Positions 58,798 through 64,000 of a DNA stretch of 64,000 nucleotides are shown here, one piece after another. How positions within the stretch are numbered: the first letter of the stretch is position 1; every line of letters begins with the position of its first letter. Origin of the DNA: Amycolatopsis sp. EV170708-02-1 (GTDB taxonomy: Bacteria; Actinomycetota; Actinomycetes; Mycobacteriales; Pseudonocardiaceae); contig NZ_CP092497.1 in assembly GCF_022479115.1 (NCBI RefSeq), positions 5,146,001 through 5,210,000 of the forward strand, given 5' to 3'. The translations under genes were made by a program, and so were the position numbers. The notes under the pieces are model-generated. The model did no database searches. It was not told where the DNA came from and was given only the letters and a program-made list of their open reading frames with translations.

Positions 58798-59978
58798 GTG
58801 AAGAGTCCCTTGCCCCAGGCGATGAACGAGTTCCAGGTGTCGCGGATCCAGTCGAGGTACACCGAACCCACGTCGGACACCAGCAGCGCGGCGGCGACGG
58901 CCACCAAGGTCGCGACGACCAGCAGGACGATGGCGCCGATGGACACCCGGCTGCGGTGCAGGGTCGCGACCGCCTTGCCGTCGACCAGTTTCGTGCCGAG
59001 CTTGAGCCTGGTGAGGAATGTCGACGGATTCGATCCGGACCGGCCGTGGTCGAGGAATTCCCGCAGGGTCGCCTGGAAACCGACGGTGACCACCAGGCTC
59101 GCCTCGTGCGCGTCGGCCAGCAGCAGCGCCAGGTCCTCGGCGTTGCCCGTCGCGGGGAAGGTGACCGCGCCGATCCCGAGGTCCTGGATGCGCTCGACCC
59201 CGGGGGCGTGCCCGTCCGGCTGCGCCGGGACCACGACCTCGCCACCGCTGCGCAGGGTTTCGGCGCCGATCCCGTGCGGGTCGCCGACGATGACGTCCGG
59301 CTGATACCCCTGCGCGCGCAGGGTGTCGGCCCCGGCGTCGACCCCGATCAGCACCGGCCGGTGCTCGGAGATGTACTTCTTCAGCTTCTTGAGGTCTTCG
59401 GCGTGCCCGTTGCCGCCCGCGACCACCAGTGCGTGCCGATCCCGCAGCGGGACACGGATCTCCGGGACGCCGACGCCGTCGAGGATGAGGCTGCGTTCCC
59501 GGCGGAGGAATTCGATGGTGTTCGCGGAGAACGCCTCCAGCTGGGTGGACATCCCGGCCTTGGCCTCGATCATCTGGTCCGCGACGCTTTCCCGCGTCTG
59601 CTGGACACCCGAGCCGAGCTGGCGCTCTCCGATGTAGACGACGCCCTCGTGCAGGCGGAGTTTCGTGCCGTCCTTGACCTTGCGCAGCAGTTCGCCGCCG
59701 ACCGAATCGACCAGCGGGATCCCGGCCTCGAGCAGGATCTCCGGGCCCAGGTTGGGGAAACGGCCGGAGATCGACGGCGAGGCGTTCACCACCGCCGCGA
59801 CTTCGGCCTCCACCAAGGCATCGGCGGTCGAGCGGTCGAGGTCGAGCTGGTCGAGGACGACGATGTCGCCAGGGCTCAGCCGGCGAAGCAGCTCACGCGT
59901 ACGCCTGTCGACCCTGGCGACGCCGGTGATCCCGGGGAGGGTCTCTTGGTTACGCGAGAGCAAGCCGGTGAGCTTCAT
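58794..59978 (-). CDS. steA: SteA-like cytokinetic protein with thiamin-pyrophosphokinase-like domain
   Basis: 394 residues. ITGVARVDRRTRELLRRLSPGDIVVLDQLDLDRSTADALVEA is the N-terminal SteA region, a central TPK-like fold holds HRPVLIGVDAGADTLRAQGYQPDVIVGDPHGI, and a C-terminal TM (SIGAIVLLVVATLVAVAAALLVSDVG, ~345-370). SteA of Corynebacterium acts with SteB at the division site; the downstream MctB-like protein holds the SteB-like place. Syntenic with Rv1697. Start codon ATG 59978, 103 bases downstream of recN. Confidence 0.9.
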   Translation of the reverse strand: MKLTGLLSRNQETLPGITGVARVDRRTRELLRRLSPGDIVVLDQLDLDRSTADALVEAEVAAVVNASPSISGRFPNLGPEILLEAGIPLVDSVGGELLRKVKDGTKLRLHEGVVYIGERQLGSGVQQTRESVADQMIEAKAGMSTQLEAFSANTIEFLRRERSLILDGVGVPEIRVPLRDRHALVVAGGNGHAEDLKKLKKYISEHRPVLIGVDAGADTLRAQGYQPDVIVGDPHGIGAETLRSGGEVVVPAQPDGHAPGVERIQDLGIGAVTFPATGNAEDLALLLADAHEASLVVTVGFQATLREFLDHGRSGSNPSTFLTRLKLGTKLVDGKAVATLHRSRVSIGAIVLLVVATLVAVAAALLVSDVGSVYLDWIRDTWNSFIAWGKGLFT

Positions 59979-60081
59979 GCGACCGATAGTGACAAATCCG
60001 CGCGGCCTTCTGCGTCCGCCACGCCGATGGAAACACGCCGATTAACCCACACCGGATCGGGCTACTCGGTCGTGACAGGCA

Positions 60082-61878
60082 CTACTTCGCCTTCTTTCGC
60101 TTTCCGCCGCGGCGGGCTTTGGGCTTGTCCGGCGCGCTCTTGTCGGCCTCGGCGACGGCGAGCAATTCCTCCGCGTGCGCCCGGCCGGTCTCGGTGCTTT
60201 CCATTCCGGCGAGCATGCGGGCGAGCTCGACGACGCGCTCCGACTGTTCGAGCACGCGCACGCCACTGCGGGTCACCCCGCCGCTGGTGCCCTTGTCCAC
60301 CACCAGATGCTGATCGGCGAACGCGGCTACCTGCGGCAGGTGGGTGACCACCAGGACCTGGTGGCTGCGCGCCAGCCGCGCGAGCCGCCTGCCGATCTCG
60401 ACCGCCGCGCGGCCGCCGACCCCGGCGTCGACCTCGTCGAACACCAGCGTCTGCACCGTGTCGGCGTGGGCGAGGACGACCTCGATCGCCAGCATCACGC
60501 GGGAAAGCTCACCACCGGAAGCGGCCTTGTGCACCGGAAGCGGCGGGGCTCCGTTGTGCGCCCGCAGCAGGAGCTCGACGTCGTCGACGCCGTCGGGCCC
60601 CGCGTGCACGAGCCTGCCACCGACCTTCACCGCGTGCGCGTCGCTCTCGTCCACGGTGCGCCGCTCGACGGTGATCTCGATCTCGGCCTGCCCCATGGCG
60701 AGCCCGGACATCTCGGCGGTGATCGCCTCGGCGAGTTCGGCGGCGGCCTCGACACGCGCCTCCGACAGCGTGAGCGCGTGCTCGGCCAAGGTGACGGCGA
60801 GTTCGTCGCGGCGCTTGGCCAGCTCGGCCAGCGCCTCCTCGGAGGTGTCCATCGTGGACATCCGGCGACGGGCGTCGTCGGCCCAGGCGAGTACGCCGTC
60901 CACGTCCGCCGCGTATTTGCGGGTGAGCCGCTTCAGATCGGCCTGGCGCGCGAGCACCTTCTCCAGCAACGCGGGATCGGCGTCGAGCGTTTCGAGGTAG
61001 CTGCCCAGCTCAGTGCCCACTTCGGACAACAGCACCGAAGCCTCGTCCAGCCGGGGACCGAGCTCACGCAGCACGGCGTCCTCGGAACCGTTCAGGTGAC
61101 GGGTCGCCTCCCCGATCAGCCCCAGCGCGCCGGGCACGTCCGGGTCGCCATCGGGTGAACCCGAGACGGCGGCCTGCGCGGCACTCGCGGCGGACCGCAG
61201 CTCGTCGACCGCGGCGAGCCGCTTGATCTGCTCGGTGAGCTCGGTGTCCTCGCCGGGTTCCGGCGCGACGGCGTCGATCTCGGTGAGACCGTGGCGCAGC
61301 AGGTCGGCCTGCTGGGCCATCTCGCGGGAGCGGGTGGAACGCTCGGTCAGTTCGGCGACGACGGCGAGCCATTCGTCCCGCACCGCGCGGTACTGCTCGA
61401 GCGGCTCGGTGACGGCCTCGCCGGCGAACCGGTCGATCACCGCGCGCTGCTCGGCGGGCCGCAGCAGGCGCAGCTGATCGTTCTGCCCGTGGACCGCGAT
61501 CAGCTGCTCGGACAGATCGGCCAGCACCCCGACCGGCACCGAACGGCCGCCGAGGTGGGCACGGGACCGGCCGTCGACCGAGACCGCGCGCAGCGCGATG
61601 ACGCTGCCGTCCTCGTCGACCTCCGCCCCGGCGTCGGTGACGATCCGGGTGGCGCCCTCGGCACCGCCCAGCTCGAAGCGGCCTTCCACGAAGGCCTTCA
61701 GCATTCCGGTCCGCACCTTGGACACTTCGGCTCGGCCGCCGGAGAGCAGGTGCAACCCGCTGACGACCATGGTCTTGCCCGCACCCGTCTCACCGGTGAC
61801 GACGGTGAAGCCCGCGTGCAGTTCCAGCAGGGCGTCCTCGATGACTCCGAGGCCCTGGATGCGCATCTCGGCCAGCAC
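60082..61878 (-). CDS. recN: DNA repair protein RecN
   Basis: 598-residue SMC-like ATPase for double-strand break repair. EMRIQGLGVIEDALLELHAGFTVVTGETGAGKT (Walker A, ~28-36) is followed by long coiled-coil arms (~150-380). The C-terminal head has HKAASGGELSRVMLAIEVVL (signature), TLVFDEVDAGVGG (Walker B) and VLVVTHLPQVAAFAD. GTG 61878 is chosen because RecN starts with M-L-A-E-x-R-I-Q-G; an upstream extension would run through the family B repeat. The C-terminus is Lys/Arg-rich. Confidence 0.95.
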   Translation of the reverse strand: MLAEMRIQGLGVIEDALLELHAGFTVVTGETGAGKTMVVSGLHLLSGGRAEVSKVRTGMLKAFVEGRFELGGAEGATRIVTDAGAEVDEDGSVIALRAVSVDGRSRAHLGGRSVPVGVLADLSEQLIAVHGQNDQLRLLRPAEQRAVIDRFAGEAVTEPLEQYRAVRDEWLAVVAELTERSTRSREMAQQADLLRHGLTEIDAVAPEPGEDTELTEQIKRLAAVDELRSAASAAQAAVSGSPDGDPDVPGALGLIGEATRHLNGSEDAVLRELGPRLDEASVLLSEVGTELGSYLETLDADPALLEKVLARQADLKRLTRKYAADVDGVLAWADDARRRMSTMDTSEEALAELAKRRDELAVTLAEHALTLSEARVEAAAELAEAITAEMSGLAMGQAEIEITVERRTVDESDAHAVKVGGRLVHAGPDGVDDVELLLRAHNGAPPLPVHKAASGGELSRVMLAIEVVLAHADTVQTLVFDEVDAGVGGRAAVEIGRRLARLARSHQVLVVTHLPQVAAFADQHLVVDKGTSGGVTRSGVRVLEQSERVVELARMLAGMESTETGRAHAEELLAVAEADKSAPDKPKARRGGKRKKAK

Positions 61879-61925
61879 GACGCCCACCGTAGCGGCCCAC
61901 CCCGACCATTCCCGCACCCGGCACG

Positions 61926-61978
61926 TCATGAAAGGGGCCTTGACGACGAAAGTTGTCTTCAAAGGCCCTTTCACGACA
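61926..61978. repeat. Family B palindrome, copy 3
   Basis: GTC-TGAAAGGG on the left pairs with CCCTTTCA-GAC on the right, with one extra G and one mismatch, around an inner GACGAC-GAAA-GTTGTC stem. It lies between nadK and recN, genes read in the same direction. Confidence 0.65.
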
Positions 61979-61982
61979 TCCG

Positions 61983-62894
61983 TCAGCGGGCGTGTCGCTC
62001 CCGCCAGCCCTTGATCGGCAGCGAGAACTTGTGCACCAGCCGGTCGGTGAACGGGCCTTCCCACAACCGGACCAGGCGCACCGGCACCCGGCCGCAGGTG
62101 ACCCGCACGGCCGCGCCGGCGGGAAGATCGAAGGTCCGCGATCCGTCGCAGGTCAGGACGGCGGGCGAACCGTCCGGATCGATGGCGACGGTGATCTCCG
62201 AGTCCCGCGAGACGACCAGCGGCCGGGAGAACATCGCGTGCGCGTTGCTCGGGACCACGAGCAGGGCCTGGACATCGGGCCAGATGATCGGACCGCCCGC
62301 GGAGAACGCGTACGCCGTCGAGCCGGTCGGGGTGGCACACAGGACACCGTCGCAGCCGAAGGACGACACGGGCCTTCCGTCGACCTCGATGAGCGCGTCC
62401 AACACCCGCTCACGCGAGCTCTTCTCGACACTGGCCTCGTTGAGCGCCCAGGTGTTGACGGTCTCTTCGCCGTCGACGGTGACGACGACGTCGACGGTCA
62501 TCCGCTCTTCGACCTGGTAGTCACCGTCCACGGCGCGCTGGACGGTGTCGGCGAGCTTGTCCGAATCGGCCTCCGCCAGGAAGCCGACGCGGCCGAGGTT
62601 CACGCCGAGGACCGGGACACCGTTCGGCCTGGCCAGTTCCGCGGCCCGCAGCAACGTGCCGTCGCCGCCGAGCACGAACACCAGCTCGGTGCCGGCGGCC
62701 GGATCCTGCTCCGGCGCCATGACCGTGCAGGGCGCGCCGATCCCGCCGTCCGCCTCCAGCATCTCCCGGACGTCCTCGTCGAGCACCCGCAGCCGCACCC
62801 CGGCCTTGGCGAACCGGGCGGACACCTCGCGTGCCGCGTCCCGGGTCGCGTCCCGGTCCGGGTGCACGACGAGCAGCACCTCGCGATCGCTCAT
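61983..62894 (-). CDS. nadK: NAD kinase
   Basis: 303 residues. FVLGGDGTLLRAAELARP (GGDGT, ~73-90), VNLGRVGFLAEAD, ALNEASVEKSS (NE motif) and CDGVLCATPTGSTAYAFSAGGPI are all present. Phosphorylates NAD to NADP. The start overlaps the tlyA stop by four bases, the conserved tlyA-nadK-recN arrangement. Confidence 0.96.
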   Translation of the reverse strand: MSDREVLLVVHPDRDATRDAAREVSARFAKAGVRLRVLDEDVREMLEADGGIGAPCTVMAPEQDPAAGTELVFVLGGDGTLLRAAELARPNGVPVLGVNLGRVGFLAEADSDKLADTVQRAVDGDYQVEERMTVDVVVTVDGEETVNTWALNEASVEKSSRERVLDALIEVDGRPVSSFGCDGVLCATPTGSTAYAFSAGGPIIWPDVQALLVVPSNAHAMFSRPLVVSRDSEITVAIDPDGSPAVLTCDGSRTFDLPAGAAVRVTCGRVPVRLVRLWEGPFTDRLVHKFSLPIKGWRERHAR

Positions 62895-63706
62895 TGGGGT
62901 CCCTCCAGGACTGCGGTCCGGACGAGCCGCTCGGCGTCGGTGCCGGCGGTCTCCCCCGCCCCGCGGGTAAGCCAGACGAAGTATTCGACGTTCCCGGACG
63001 GCCCGGGGAGCGGGCTGGCCACGACGCCGCGCAAGCTCAGATCCAGCTTCTCGGCCTCGGCGAGCACGCCGAGCACCGACTCGGCTCGCAACTCCGGGTC
63101 ACGGACGACGCCGCCGCTGCCGAGCCGGTCCTTGCCGACCTCGAACTGCGGTTTCACCATCGGCACCAGATCCGCGCCGTCCCGCGCGCAGGCGGCCAGC
63201 GCGGGCAGCACGAGCTTGAGCGAGATGAACGAGAGGTCCCCGACCACGAGGTCGACCTGCCCGCCGAGGTCTTCCGGGGTCAGGTTTCGGACGTTCGTCT
63301 TGTCGAGGACGACTACGCGGTCGTCGGTGCGCAGGCGCCAGTCCAGCAGACCGCGGCCGACGTCGGCGGCGATCACGGTGGCGGCGCCGTTGCGCAGCAG
63401 GACGTCGGTGAAGCCACCGGTCGAGGCGCCCGCGTCGAGGCAGCGCTTTCCTTCGGTGGAAAGGCCTTGCGGGGTGAAGGCTTCGAGCGCGCCGAGGAGT
63501 TTGTGCGCGCCGCGGGAGGCCCAGCCGGGGTCGTCGTTGTCGCGCACCACGATCGGCGCGCCGGACTCGACGCCTGTCGCGGGTTTGGTGGCCACCATCC
63601 CGCGCACGGTGACCTTGCCCTCGGCGATCAGCGCCGAGGCCTGTTCCCGGGACCGGGCGAGACCCCGCCGGACGAGCTCCGCGTCCAGGCGGGCGCGTTT
63701 GGGCAC
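62891..63706 (-). CDS. tlyA: TlyA-family rRNA 2'-O-methyltransferase
   Basis: 271 residues. An S4 RNA-binding domain (RLDAELVRRGLARSREQASALIAEGKVTVRGMVATKPA) and an FtsJ/RrmJ methyltransferase domain (CLDAGASTGGFTDVLLRNGAATVIAADVGRGLLDW; VDLVVGDLSFISLKLVLPAL; MVKPQFEVGKD). Mycobacterial TlyA methylates 16S and 23S rRNA and its loss gives capreomycin resistance. GTG start, co-translated with nadK. Confidence 0.94.
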   Translation of the reverse strand: MPKRARLDAELVRRGLARSREQASALIAEGKVTVRGMVATKPATGVESGAPIVVRDNDDPGWASRGAHKLLGALEAFTPQGLSTEGKRCLDAGASTGGFTDVLLRNGAATVIAADVGRGLLDWRLRTDDRVVVLDKTNVRNLTPEDLGGQVDLVVGDLSFISLKLVLPALAACARDGADLVPMVKPQFEVGKDRLGSGGVVRDPELRAESVLGVLAEAEKLDLSLRGVVASPLPGPSGNVEYFVWLTRGAGETAGTDAERLVRTAVLEGPQ

Positions 63707-63710
63707 GCGG

Positions 63711-63944
63711 TCAGACCTTGTCGATGGTGGAGAGCGCCACCGTCAGCTCGGTGTGCACGGCCTCGAACCGGTCGACGTGCTCCGAGAGCGGAAGCGCCGC
63801 GAGGTCGTCGAGACCCGCCACGGCTTCGTCGATCCCGGCTCGGGGATCCGTGTCCTGCTGCGCGAACTGGTCCGGCGGCGGTCCCGGCACCGGCGGCGGG
63901 CCGGGGACCGGGGGTCGCGGAACGGGATGGAAGTGGTCTTGCAC
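63711..63944 (-). CDS. Small conserved protein upstream of tlyA
   Basis: 77 residues: a Pro-rich start (PRPPVPGPPPVPGPPPD) then a predicted helical part (IDEAVAGLDDLAALPLSEHVDRFEAVHTELTVALSTID). It occupies the place of M. tuberculosis Rv1693, between the HAD phosphatase and tlyA. Function unknown. Four bases separate it from the tlyA start. Confidence 0.78.
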   Translation of the reverse strand: MQDHFHPVPRPPVPGPPPVPGPPPDQFAQQDTDPRAGIDEAVAGLDDLAALPLSEHVDRFEAVHTELTVALSTIDKV

Positions 63945-63966
63945 CCCACCAAGTTAGCAGCGCTGG

Positions 63967-64000
63967 TCAGCCGAGGCGCAGCTCGCCGAGCGCGGCGCGG
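63967..64000 (-). CDS. C-terminal tip of a HAD-family phosphatase (partial)
   Basis: The last ~10 codons read AALGELRLG followed by TGA at 63967-63969, the frame remaining open to the edge of the window. Synteny with Rv1692 suggests a HAD-IIA sugar phosphatase, but too little is visible to prove it. Confidence 0.35.
   Translation of the reverse strand, partial: RAALGELRLG

Noticed and set aside
61878..62340. N-terminal extension of RecN upstream of GTG 61878
   Set aside because: It would cross a palindromic repeat and overlap nadK in another frame; RecN proteins start at the M-L-A-E-x-R-I-Q segment.

Overview
This 64 kb window is high-GC actinobacterial chromosome. The best guess is Amycolatopsis or a close Pseudonocardiales relative. 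The grounds are GC-rich third positions, frequent GTG starts, many 4-base ATGA/GTGA stop-start overlaps, and a core gene order matching Mycobacterium tuberculosis Rv1692-Rv1713 from memory. I saw no rRNA, tRNA, CRISPR array, insertion sequence or prophage.

The left half (1-36 kb) is accessory. It opens with a TPR protein end, an MFS exporter divergent from a LysR regulator, and two alpha/beta hydrolases. At 5-15.6 kb is a uronic-acid catabolism locus. A secreted PL8 polysaccharide lyase, a dioxovalerate dehydrogenase, an unassigned TIM-barrel-like protein, glucarate dehydratase, 5-dehydro-4-deoxyglucarate dehydratase and a sodium:solute symporter run leftward. They are divergent from an IclR regulator and uronate dehydrogenase. 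Together the enzymes would take glucuronate or galacturonate to 2-oxoglutarate. Next come small membrane proteins and regulators (HIT, TMEM175, MarR, MerR), a TetR/FAD-monooxygenase pair, a lipoprotein-like cyclophilin, two tandem secreted GH95-like hydrolases (one frameshifted), a rifampicin-phosphotransferase-like enzyme coupled to a tyrosine phosphatase, and a possible two-gene operon. That operon holds a Pls-type single-module NRPS whose adenylation pocket reads as lysine-like, followed by an M1 aminopeptidase.

The right half (36.5-64 kb) is mostly conserved core read leftward: cmk-plsC-der, parA-(ribbon-helix-helix-like)-scpA-scpB-rluB, xerD, Nudix-pyrG, mctB-steA, recN, nadK, tlyA and a small protein. 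Two accessory blocks interrupt it. One is at 39.5-44.3 kb (TetR with CTAG operators, a DUF4267-like protein, a K+/H+ antiporter pair, an S15 peptidase). The other is at 52.4-57.6 kb (aroA, a kinase, then GntR with an NCS1 permease and an Asp/Glu-racemase-family protein).

Three features stand out. The gaps hold at least fourteen long hairpins in several recurring families, and one family also appears in frame inside ScpB. Several regulators sit beside clear palindromic operators. Three genes (MFS, GH95-like, ribbon-helix-helix-like) each need one missing base restored in a G/C run, so either the assembly has indels or the genes are decaying.
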